From positions 1-54,233 of the forward strand of contig JAVKOQ010000344.1 in assembly GCA_031835245.1 (NCBI GenBank): 54,233 nucleotides of DNA, in the 5' to 3' direction. This DNA is from Balamuthia mandrillaris. Lineage: Eukaryota; Discosea; Longamoebia; Balamuthiidae. The notes under the pieces are model-generated. The model had not been told where the DNA came from and did not search any database. It saw only the letters and a program-made list of their open reading frames with translations. The translations under genes and the position numbers were made by a program. Positions 21,001 through 29,020 of the stretch are shown here, in pieces (position 1 is the first letter of the stretch; each line of letters starts with the position of its first letter).

Positions 21001-22060
21001 CGAAAAAGCATCAGCCGACTGCTGCATCTACTTCAAATGGGAGAACAACAACATCATCATCATCGGACTGTACGTTGACGACCTACTGATCGCGGGAACA
21101 ACCGAGAACATCAACAAGTTCAAGAACGACTTGAAGTCACACTACGACGTGAAGGACTTGGGACCAGCCCAATTCATCCTCGGAATCCAGATCAAACGCG
21201 ACCGACAGAACCGACGCACAACACTACTCCAACCTACCTACATCAGCAATATGCTCGAGAAGTACAACATGCACAAAAGCAGGCCAATCGACACCCCAAC
21301 GCAAGTGGGAGTAAAGCTAACGAAGTATAGCAATTCGAGGAAGCTCGACCCCAAGGTTCCTTACCGAAACGCAATCGGAAGCTTAATGTACGCAGCCACC
21401 GGAACCAGACCCGACATAGCATTTGCCGTTAACGAGCTCGCTAGATTCACAGCTGACCCCAAAGTGGAACACTGGAAAGCCCTAAAAAGAATCTTTCGCT
21501 ACCTCAACGGAACAAGAAACCACGGTATCACCTTCGACACCAACGACGCTAACGCTTCGAAACTTATTGGATACGCCGACGCCGACTACGCCAACAACAT
21601 CGACTCAAGAAGATCGACCACGGGATATGTCTTCAAATTCTGCGGAGGACCAATATCATGGCAATCGAGAAAACAGAAGACCGTCGCGCTATCTACAACC
21701 GAAGCCGAATATATGAGTATCACCGAAGCAACCAAAGAAGCTATCTGGTTAAGAAGACTGCTAGACGATATCGGAGAAACCCAAGAGGGACCTACCATCA
21801 TCTACGAGGACAACATTGGATGTATCGAACTGTCCAAGAACCCAGGAAACCACTCCAGAACAAAGCACATCGACATTCGACACCACAAGATCAGGGAAGA
21901 AACCAAGAAGGGTACCATCAAGCTGGAGTACATGGCCAGCGACGAGATGCCCGCCGATGTTCTGACCAAACCCCTACCGCGAGACAAACACGTCAAACTA
22001 ATCACGGACATCGGAATGAGACAAGAGAATCGGGATCAAGTGGGAGTGTTAATTGAGTGA
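18041..22060 (+). CDS. Copia gag-pol polyprotein
   Basis: One frame of 1339 residues. In order it holds a Gag region of the UBN2 type, a zinc knuckle (CYKCHGFGHIAKNC, about residue 227), an aspartic protease (LDSGASCHMTG, about 270), the integrase HHCC region (GHISIEKL ... CTAC), the integrase core with DICGPM, SDNGGEY and EQNGVAERKN, a reverse transcriptase with the YVDDLLIAG box near residue 1011, and RNase H with EAEYMSITEA. The order protease-integrase-RT-RNase H defines Ty1/copia. The stop codon falls 14 bases inside the 3' LTR. Confidence 0.96.
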   Translation: MGKLKIKPFDGHGFQDWKCQMRTLLKSKGVWGYVDGTITIGASSSKKQEDIEFNPANDAIASGLICSCLTLPLLRRVTNLESAKEQWDRLCEKYDKADATRRTELRTKLATKMRDNQDLDKHLDKFDSLIGEADLIFSNASIPEDEKIHYLLNSLPESLEHVSSSLTLSLKDSSTYEEILDKLRLEAARKKSKFDGKGESIMYGRHRQRGNRKDHGRREKKDKDIECYKCHGFGHIAKNCRSQNGSKKKKGERMMNVSLKGGSPTGDIILDSGASCHMTGNKGLLTDCKPTKPTKVYFANGEKITATEAGNLRYITETKYGHETCVFQDVLYVDGFDKTLISTTTLDRRGITISSSGGVTRLKQDGMVIGIGILEEDGLYHLQGKPEPRKEHANTAVDEWHKRLGHISIEKLKELPKITNGIDIPSGATLAPCTACLKGKQSRNPVSTEPATRATEKLELVHTDICGPMQTSIGGSRYFITFTDDLTRRTWVYGLATKDGALERFQEFETLATNQSGKRIKALRSDNGGEYISKNFRNHLHKNGIQTQTSAPHTPEQNGVAERKNRTLMEKARCMLQHADLDEKYWGPAINMANYITNRTGTSAVNGMTPEEAWTGKKPSLRHIQIFGSRAWTLIPSNDRKKLDAKAKELIYLGPSETSKAHTLYNPKTKRITLSRNVKFIQPERSTMDDEKEKLTSIKNKPEQPKRMQTSDLSDKEDSDSSEDEEEEGEDSETKADENAGETKGKQPINSSDGNGKAIIDKKTTNPAFSFLKKPRADGKRAITITSRLIEEDPKKKSANLVTYALIAAIIGEPKTYEEAINGPDREKWLKAMSEEFEALMKNKTWRLVKRPGRERTIVKNKWTFRIKRNAHGEIERYKARLVAKGFTQVKGVDYFEVYAPVVRMTSIRIIIAFATFYDLELHQLDIVTAFLNATMKEVIYMEQPVGFVDPEHPDDVCLLEKGLYGTKQGAREWNGEFDSTLVDLGFEKASADCCIYFKWENNNIIIIGLYVDDLLIAGTTENINKFKNDLKSHYDVKDLGPAQFILGIQIKRDRQNRRTTLLQPTYISNMLEKYNMHKSRPIDTPTQVGVKLTKYSNSRKLDPKVPYRNAIGSLMYAATGTRPDIAFAVNELARFTADPKVEHWKALKRIFRYLNGTRNHGITFDTNDANASKLIGYADADYANNIDSRRSTTGYVFKFCGGPISWQSRKQKTVALSTTEAEYMSITEATKEAIWLRRLLDDIGETQEGPTIIYEDNIGCIELSKNPGNHSRTKHIDIRHHKIREETKKGTIKLEYMASDEMPADVLTKPLPRDKHVKLITDIGMRQENRDQVGVLIE

Positions 22061-22236
22061 CCCCTCATCTCATTACCCCACATAAGGAAGGAACGAACAC
22101 GAACACGATAACACGAAACCACCATAAGGACCACGATACCAATCCTTTTTATACCAACACTATCTTTATGTTTATCTCTACAGTTACAGACTACAATACA
22201 TACTCTTTTCCCATATACCTATTTACTCTGCTAACA
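22047..22236 (+). repeat. 3' LTR of the copia element
   Basis: Same 190 bases as the 5' LTR. It is preceded by the short purine tract GTGGGAG, the probable plus-strand primer. Confidence 0.96.
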
Positions 22237-22270
22237 CACAACAGCACAACAGCAAACACTAACGGCAGAC

Positions 22271-23419
22271 ATGTCGGTACTAACGACGTTGGGCCAGGCG
22301 GCGCTGCTCGACCTGGCCATCCAGTGGACCGTCGGCGGCCTCTCCATCCTCCTGCAGACCGAAAAGCTCTACGACCTCACCGGCTCTTCCACTTTCCTCG
22401 TCCTGGTTCTCTTCACCCTCTGCTTCACCACTGCTTCATCCTCGTCCTTCACCACCCGCCAACTTTTGCTGAGTTCGCTCGTTGTCCTTTGGGCGCTGCG
22501 ATTGGGGTCTTTCTTGTTCGTTCGAGTGTTGCAGGAGGGCAAGGATCGACGCTTCGACCGGGCCAAGACCCAGCCGTTGCTCTTCCTCTTGTTCTGGACC
22601 ATTCAGGCCGTTTGGGTCCTGCTCACCGCGTTGCCCGTGTATGTGGTGAACATCGCTGCTGCTGCTGCTGAAGGAGCAAAGGAGGAGCAGGCGTTGGGTT
22701 GGTTGGACTGGTTGGGCGTAGCGATGTGGCTGGTTGGCTTTCTTGTGGAGTCCATCGCTGGTAAGCACGTTCACCTCCTTTGCTTTGTTTTCTTTGTATT
22801 TTTTTTCCAGTTTCGTCTTGGTCTAATCTTCTTCTGTCTTCTTGTTCTTGTTCCTGTTGTTGTTCTTGTTCTTCTTGTTCTTCTTCCTTTTCTTCTTCTT
22901 CTTCTTCTTCTTCTTCTTCTTCTTCTTCTTCTTCTTGTTCTTCTTCTTCTTCTTCTTCTTCTTCTTCTTCTTCTTCTTCTTCTTCTTCTTCTTGTTTTTC
23001 TTCTTCTTCTTCTTCTTCCTCCTCCTCCTCCTCCACATTTCTACTGCTCTCTTGCTCCACCCCCTCAATGCGGTTGTCTTCCACCAAAAACAGATTACCA
23101 AAAGTTTGTCTTCCGAGCAGACCCAAGGAACCAGAACCACTTTATCCAAACAGGGCTGTGGCGCTACAGCCGACATCCAAACTACGCCGGCGAGATCGTT
23201 CTTTGGTGGGGCATCTTTCTTCTTAGCTTCTCCTCTCTGCCTTCCACAACATGGCGAGCGCTTTGCCTCTTCAGTCCTTGCTTCGTGATGTTCCTCCTGA
23301 CAAAGGTGAGCGGAGTTCCTCTTCTCGAGAAAGCAAACGACAAGAAATGGGGACAACAAGCAGCTTATCAGCATTACAAGAAGACCACTCCTGTTCTCTT
23401 TCCTTTCCTTTCTTCCTGA
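22271..23419 (+). CDS. DUF1295 / steroid 5-alpha-reductase-like membrane protein
   Basis: Two exons (22271-22760, 23094-23419) close in phase to 271 residues. Six or more hydrophobic helices are visible. The C-terminal half has the family signature GLWRYSRHPNYAGEIVLWW followed by GVPLLEKANDKKWG and YQHYKKTTP, typical of DUF1295 proteins related to steroid 5-alpha reductases and isoprenylcysteine methyltransferases. A reductase of steroid or fatty substrates in the ER is plausible from family membership only. The start codon lies 34 bases after the 3' LTR of the copia element, so its normal promoter has been pushed 4.4 kb away. Confidence 0.88.
   Translation: MSVLTTLGQAALLDLAIQWTVGGLSILLQTEKLYDLTGSSTFLVLVLFTLCFTTASSSSFTTRQLLLSSLVVLWALRLGSFLFVRVLQEGKDRRFDRAKTQPLLFLLFWTIQAVWVLLTALPVYVVNIAAAAAEGAKEEQALGWLDWLGVAMWLVGFLVESIAGKHVHLLCFVFFVFFFQFRLGLIFFCLLVLVPVVVLVLLVLLPFLLLLLLLLLLLLLLLVLLLLLLLLLLLLLLLLLLVFLLLLLLPPPPPPHFYCSLAPPPQCGCLPPKTDYQKFVFRADPRNQNHFIQTGLWRYSRHPNYAGEIVLWWGIFLLSFSSLPSTTWRALCLFSPCFVMFLLTKVSGVPLLEKANDKKWGQQAAYQHYKKTTPVLFPFLSS
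22853..23035. repeat. (TTC)n/(TTCTTG) array in the DUF1295 intron
   Basis: Long TTC run with TTG interruptions, ending in CCT triplets. It fills over half of the intron and is pyrimidine-rich on the sense strand. Confidence 0.9.
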
Positions 23420-23425
23420 ACTTGT

Positions 23426-25065
23426 TTATTCCATCAAAGTTTTGCTGGCTTGAAGCACTTTTGCCCATTCTTCTTCCATTTGGTTGCGTCTTATCTTTCT
23501 TGTGTATTCACACAATGAACATGTCTGCAAAACTTCTTTATCATGCTCGTTTTCTTTCGTTTTGACTTCGTTTTCATCTTCCTGTTCCCTTCTTTCCTCG
23601 TTTGTTATCATGGCGACCATCATTCCATCACACTCGCTTTTCTTTGGGTTTGTGCAACGGATCCAACTTTCAACAAAGTCTTCCATCACGTTCGAGTGCT
23701 CCTTCTTTCTGCTATTGTTGATAAAGGTGCATCGCATACAGCTGCACTCAAAGTGATACTCGCGGTAGAGGTTGTCTTGTCGTTCTTCCATGCTGTCATA
23801 AATCGGAACGTATGTTAAAGTCGCTTCTTCTCCTTCTTTGATCGGTAATAGTGCTCTCAACGTCTGGTTTGACCGAAAATAAAAATGAGAAGGAGGAAAA
23901 GAGCGACTAAGAGAAGGGAGAAGAGAGAGAATGCGAGAGGAAATCTACCAAGATATCGCCATCGAACTTGCGAACGAGGTTAGGAAGACAAGAGTGGTTG
24001 AACATGGCGCTGCAGTTAAAGACAACGTGGCCATAGCTGTTGGCTTTCTTTTTGCCTTTTGTGGAGAGATTGTGGGAATTATTTTCCAACTTGCAGATAT
24101 AACGAACGAGTTTATCCAGGTCCAATCCTCGCACACAATGGCGTGTTCCTTTTTCTGTAAGAAATTGTTTTTATTTAAACGGAAGAGAAAGCAAGAGAAA
24201 TAAAAAGTATCAAGAACAACATGGAGAACGTACGTTGCATTATGTTCAACACATGGTCAGCCCGGAGACGAATGGCGTGAGCCACCTCAGAGGATAAAAA
24301 TTCCCAGTTTGAGACGAGAGCGTTGAATTCCTCAAATGTGGAGAACAAAATAGGGTGTTGTTGGCTTGCTGATTCATCTACATGCGTCTTTGGTGAACTA
24401 TACACAACAAAAATGAGTCAAATGTATGTGCGAGAACGAGAGAAAGAACGCACGACTGGTCTGCAGCTTTCTTGGCAACACGTTCGTGGTAACGCTGGCA
24501 AACAATTTGAATCAACAAGCGGAGTTGAGTAAGCTCGTCGGCACTGAACTTGGTGCGCGTGCCATGCAACCTTGACAGCGCTAGACACTCTTCCACACAA
24601 TGATAGTGGTGTCCTATGTAGGTATATCATGCGTGAGAAACAACAAGAACAGGAAGAAGAACAAGAACAAGAACTAAAACCTTTCCCAAACTGTTGGCTG
24701 AGCATTTGACACTGGGCGGAGCACCAGGCCACCTCCTTGCACTTGCCACATTTCAGCTTATACGGCCGGCTGGCGTCCGCCAACCTGTAGCACTGCGCGC
24801 ACACTCGCTCTCTCAGGGTGGTGGGGCAGGCGCTGCACCAAGCCTTCTCCTGGAGGAGGACCTCCCCTGGGAGAATGTCCCTTGTGGCCACCGCAAATCT
24901 CCCCTTTGCTTTGCTGTGATGGAGGCGAAGGGGCACATTGCAGCGTTGAAAGAGTGCATCGAACTTGGCTTGGCTCGGTCTGGCGGCGGGAGAGGAAGTG
25001 GACGAGGAAGAAGCAGAACCAGAGTGTGAAGCGGAAAGAGGTCCTCCTTCGGTCTCTCCTTCCAT
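23426..25065 (-). CDS. SMYD-type SET and MYND domain protein
   Basis: Probable lysine methyltransferase. Exons 24681-25065, 24457-24613, 24234-24397, 23949-24154 and 23426-23863 close in phase to 449 residues. After a Ser-rich start comes the S-sequence of a split SET domain (GRFAVATRDILPGEVLLQE). The MYND zinc finger follows (CAQC ... CGKC ... WCSAQCQ) and then a helical insert. The catalytic SET core has FNCSAMFNHSCLPN, the SAM-binding NHS signature, and later GEEATLTYVPIYDSMEERQDNL. The post-SET cysteines are CSCMRC plus CSLC. The C-terminal TPR-like domain of animal SMYDs is short or missing. The gene is tail to tail with the DUF1295 gene (6 bases apart). Confidence 0.9.
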
Positions 25066-25401
25066 TACACTTTTTCTTTTTTTTTCAAATGAAAGTTTTG
25101 TTTACAAGATCTAATGAAGATCGCTGAGATCTTCACCTTAAATTTTAGGACACCTTTAATTTTAAGGAGGTCATTTGCTTCAGAAAATTGGTATAAACTC
25201 GGTGTGAAATCGGTAGGAAATCGGCAAGCAGTTCGTAGAAAGGACAATTTTGAGTGGAAAAAAAGAAAAAACGAAAGAGAAGAGAAGAAGCAGGAGGTTC
25301 CGTTGAGTACAACCGCCAGACTCTTTCGAAAAACGAAAAAAAAAAAACACCAACAACTACCACCGCGCTACTACTACTTGTGAACGTAACAACAACCCAC
25401 C

Positions 25402-25701
25402 ATGAGGACTCTTCCGCCTCTCCCGCAGCGCATATACGATGAAGAAGACAGAAAACTGTTTCCCGATGATAGACAACAATCCGCGCTGCCAACGTCTTCT
25501 TACTTTTATCCGTTTTCTGCGTCCAACAACAACAGCAACCACAAAAACAGCAACTTCCACTATGAGAAGGAAGAGACCGAGTCCATAGTCACGATCGTCA
25601 CTCGCTTCACCTTTCTTCTTGTTGCCATCGCATTGTTGCCTTCTTTCTGCTTCTTTGTTTTAGTCTATTATTATCTCCGCTCTGGAAAATACTTTGACTA
25701 A
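25402..25701 (+). CDS. Small single-pass membrane protein
   Basis: A 99-residue uninterrupted product. Residues 1-60 are polar (PPLPQRIYDEEDRKLFPDD, then Asn/Ser-rich). Residues 68-92 form one membrane helix (FTFLLVAIALLPSFCFFVL), followed by YYYLRSGKYFD. No signal peptide, so it is probably tail-anchored or type III. I do not recognise the family. Its TAA overlaps the stop codon of the opposite RsmH gene at 25698-25701. Confidence 0.55.
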   Translation: MRTLPPLPQRIYDEEDRKLFPDDRQQSALPTSSYFYPFSASNNNSNHKNSNFHYEKEETESIVTIVTRFTFLLVAIALLPSFCFFVLVYYYLRSGKYFD

Positions 25702-26595
25702 GCAGAAGAAGAAGAAGAAGCAGGCGAGAATAAAGGTGGATAAGAGGAACGCTCTGCGGTGCGAAGCTTGGCGGAGCGTGCGCGAGGGTTGGACTGGGTC
25801 TCCTCCTCGGAAGGAAGTATCAGGCCCTCTCTCACGTAAAAGGATGGACGAAAGATGCCGAGTTGTGACGTTGGTTGAAGATGCGACGATGAAGTCATTG
25901 ACGTTGTCGACGTCGTTGTGGAGAAGAGAGAGTCGGTCTTTTTGCCGCTGCAATAATTTAGAAAGTTTTTTACAATTCTGTCCTCCAACGAATGGAATGA
26001 TATTACTGTGATAAGAAATGAAAACTTAATATGTTACGTTTGTGGGGAGAGCGAGAGAAGAGAAGAGAAGCGAGAACCTTATGGAGAGAGAGAGAGAGTG
26101 AAAGAGAGAGAGAGCCAAACAGTGAGGAGAAGAATGGTGGAGAGAACTTGAAGGGAACGAGAGAGAGAGAGAGAGAAACTAACCTGCGAGGTGCCCACCT
26201 TCTGCAAGCAGGCTTTCTGCAGCTACAAGTCCCTTTTCCAACTGTCCCAACTGCATCAAAAAAAAAATACCGTTAACGTGAAAAAAAACGCAAAAGAGAA
26301 AGGAGAACGAACCTCGTCATTCACAAAGATACGAAGTGCCTGAAACGTTCTCGTGGCAGGGTCAATGCCTTTCTTTTCCCCACCTGCCCCTCCTTTTCCT
26401 GCTCTCGGTTGCTGTTGCGCTCTTCTCACGATGTTTGCCAGTTGCGCAGTGGACTCGATGGCGGCCGTTTGTCTGTATCTGACGATGTTCCTGGCGATCT
26501 TTCTCGAGTTCCGCTCTTCGCCATATCGCCAGAGGACGTCCGCCAGCTCCTCCTCGCCCATCTGATTGACCACCTCCTTGGCTGACACAACAGAC

Positions 26596-26630
<35 letters not shown>

Positions 26631-27320
26631 AGAAGAAGAAGAAGAAGAAGAAGAAGAAGAAGAAGAAGAGGTTTGATCCATGCGCATGTCGAGAGGGCCG
26701 GACAGGTGAGGGCGAAAGGAAAAGCCACGGGAGGGAGTGTCCAGCTGCGGGGAGCTCACGCCAAGGTCGAACAAAATGCCGTCCACTCGGCTCACCTGCG
26801 CGCTCTGCAGGAGGGCGTGCAGCTCCCCAAAACGCCCGTGAATGGGGGTCACTCGCTCCCGGAACCTTTGGAAGAGCTGGCGAGGACCCTCCTGTTGAAA
26901 GGCGGTGGCATCGCAGTCAACGGCGATGACGCGACAGGTGTCGTTGCTTTCCAGAATGGCCTGGGTGTGACCGCCGCGACCAAATGTGGCGTCCACGTAG
27001 AGGCCCCCCTCACGGATGTGCAGAGCCCTGAGGCACTCGTGAAGCAGAACAGGGACGTGGGACGAGCGCGAGTTCAAAGCGTCGTCGGCCGTTTCGTAGC
27101 TCTCCGGTGCTTGTTCATTATCTTTCTCATTTTTGGGTTGCTGTTTCGTGGAGGTGTTCTTGTATCTTGTGGGAAGGAGGGGTGAAGAGCATGCTTGTTG
27201 CTGTGTTTTGCACAACCCACCACAGCGCGTGTTGGTGGTGGCGTTTCGAGCAACAGCGGAAGAGGCGTGCCACCACCGCCAAGAACAGCCCCCGCCAACG
27301 AAGAACCGTCCCTTTTTCAT
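25698..27320 (-). CDS. METTL15: RsmH/MraW-type rRNA (cytosine-N4) methyltransferase, METTL15-like
   Basis: Adds N4-methyl to a cytosine of the small-subunit rRNA. In eukaryotes this is the mitochondrial enzyme METTL15, and the first 80 residues here (Arg-rich, few acids) look like a mitochondrial presequence. Exons 26313-27320, 26184-26250 and 25698-26005 close in phase to 460 residues. Motifs are HVPVLLHECLRAL, YVDATFGRGGHTQAIL (SAM site), VDGILFDLGVSSPQLD, GFSFRPHLSGPLDMRMD, EEELADVLWRYGEERNSRKIA, VISFHSLEDRIVKNFL and NPRARSAKLRTAER. All are signatures of the family. A run of about 26 Ser, encoded by a GAA-type microsatellite, is inserted right after the LDMRMDQ motif, where the family has a flexible loop. 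Confidence 0.93.
26594..26672. repeat. GAA trinucleotide array coding for poly-Ser
   Basis: About 25 GAA/GAG triplets. On the minus strand they read as TCT/TCC Ser codons in the RsmH gene. Confidence 0.9.
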
Positions 27321-27567
27321 TCCTTTCTTCTCTGATCTTTATGTCGACATGTCGACATGTCGACGGGAAAACAATCGTGTCGACGCAAAAAAACGGAGAA
27401 TTGTTCAAAAAAGGAAATATTATAGACCAATCGTTTAAATACCGATCGTAATTAATTTTACTATTTTAGGTTATATCTCCCGGCCCGTTCGACAACTATG
27501 TAATTGGAAGAAAATCTCTTCACAAAAACAATAAAATAATAATAAAAAAAAAAACAACAAAAAAAAA
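27321..27567. promoter_or_regulatory. Divergent promoter with a cluster of TGTCGAC sites
   Basis: Between RsmH (minus) and a multipass protein (plus). Two exact TGTCGACA palindromes (27342-27349, 27350-27357) abut, followed by TGTCGACG at 27358-27365 and 27378-27385. The three contiguous copies have an 8-base period. Confidence 0.55.
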
Positions 27568-28917
27568 ATGAACCTGCTGAGCTTTGCATACTTCTTGGGC
27601 AACCTGTTCAACGTGATACCCTCCTTGGGTTACCTTCTGGTCGACATCCTGGGCGTCTACGCCGCCTTGGACGAGGACGAAAGCTCCGCCCTCTACCTGA
27701 CCCTGGCGCTGCTGTTCCTGGTGGACAGCCTCTTCTACTGGTGGGCCTTTGAGCTCTCCCTGCCGGAGCAGGACTACCCTCGCCTGCACCCCATCTCCTG
27801 GGTGGGCCGCTCAGCCGAGGCGTTGAACGTTGTGGGGAGCATCGGGTACGTCGTGGCCGCCGTGATTCCCTACCAGAGCACCGGGTTGGATGCCTGGCAG
27901 CGCATTCAGGTCTACCAGCTGATAAGCATGGTCGTGTTCGTGGTGGACAGTCTGCTCTATTATCTTCATGCCTTGCTGATGAAGTATTGTCCTGGTACCT
28001 ATTTTTTTTTTTGTTGTTTTCATGTTCCTCTAGTCTTTCAACTTTTTTGTCGGTTCTTTCATTCATTTATTCATTCTTTCGTTTCGCCTTTTTCTTTAAT
28101 GCAAAGGAAATGGACAAGAAGGAGAAACTTTCTATCCCAAGTCTCGCAGCCGATTGTTGGTAAGAAGGTGGCGTTGGTACTACGCTCTGAACTTGAGCAA
28201 AGAGACAGCGGACATCTACTTTTGGACGAACCTGACAAACATTTTGGGCAGTTTTGCTTACCTGGCGGCCACCATCGTGGGTCTTGACATTTACTTCGAC
28301 TTGAAGGATGCTTGCGGTGGTCATAATCCTGCTGAGTACTGTTCCTGCTTTTGTTTTTACCTATTTCAATGCTCCGTTCTTACTTTCTCTCTTTGTTCTC
28401 TCTTGCTCTTGCTCTTGCTCTTGCTCTTGCTCTTGCTCTTGCTCTTGCTCTTGCTCTTGCTCTTGCTCTTGCTCTTGCTCTTGCTCTTGCTCTTGCTCTT
28501 GCTCTTGCTCTTGCTCTCTCCTCTCTTTCTCTCAATTCTTCATTTGCTCTTTCTCTCTCTTGTTTTTTATCTTTGTTTGTTCCATTCTTCGTGTTTTTCC
28601 CTTCCAATAGTGCACAGAAATGCTATCATACGTTGCAAGAGCTCTACGGATCGGCAGAGGTGAAAAGTATCCGCCTGGTCGCTTCGCACGGGGATGTGCT
28701 CTTCTTTGTGAGCGCCTTCCTGTTGATGCTGGCGTGGTATCACGAATGGGCAGAAAGCGATCTGACCCCACCGGAAGAGGAGGAAGAGGACTTGTTGGAG
28801 GATCCTGGAATAGTGGCTGTGGAGAAGTACACTCGTCTTGACACGAGAAGCTTTGACTCGATGAAACAGCCTCTGTTGGATTCTGCAGAGGTACAAGAAG
28901 ATGAGATGCGGCCTTAG
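27568..28917 (+). CDS. Uncharacterised multipass membrane protein
   Basis: Exons 27568-27994, 28107-28335 and 28611-28917 close in phase to 320 residues. Six to eight hydrophobic segments are seen. They include LLSFAYFLGNLFNVIPSLGY, ALLFLVDSLFYWWAFEL, VVGSIGYVVAAVIPY, LISMVVFVVDSLLYYLH, TNLTNILGSFAYLAATIVG and LFFVSAFLLMLAWYHEW. There is an internal resemblance: FLVDSLFYWWAF near residue 55 and FVVDSLLYYLHA near 130, and GNLFNVIPSLGYL against TNILGSFAYLA, suggesting a duplicated bundle. The cytosolic tail is acidic and contains KQPLLDSAE, a candidate dileucine sorting signal. Family not recognised. Confidence 0.65.
28396..28517. repeat. (TTGCTC)n hexanucleotide array in an intron
   Basis: About 20 uninterrupted TTGCTC units in the second intron of the multipass protein gene. 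Confidence 0.92.
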
Positions 28918-29020
28918 TTTAAAAAAGAAAAGCTTTTCGTTTTGTTTTGTTTTTGACGTCAAAGAAGCACAATTTAAAGAGAGAAAGAGAGAAGAAGAGG
29001 GAAAGGAGGCAGAAAGGGTT

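Larger units (their letters stand above)
17787..22236 (+). mobile_element. Ty1/copia LTR retrotransposon, structurally complete
   Basis: A 4450-base element bounded by two 190-base LTRs that are identical by eye. It is flanked by the 5-base duplication CACAA (17782-17786 and 22237-22241). One continuous gag-pol frame lies between them. The element looks whole. The identical LTRs, intact ends and perfect target duplication point to a very recent insertion. Confidence 0.97.
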
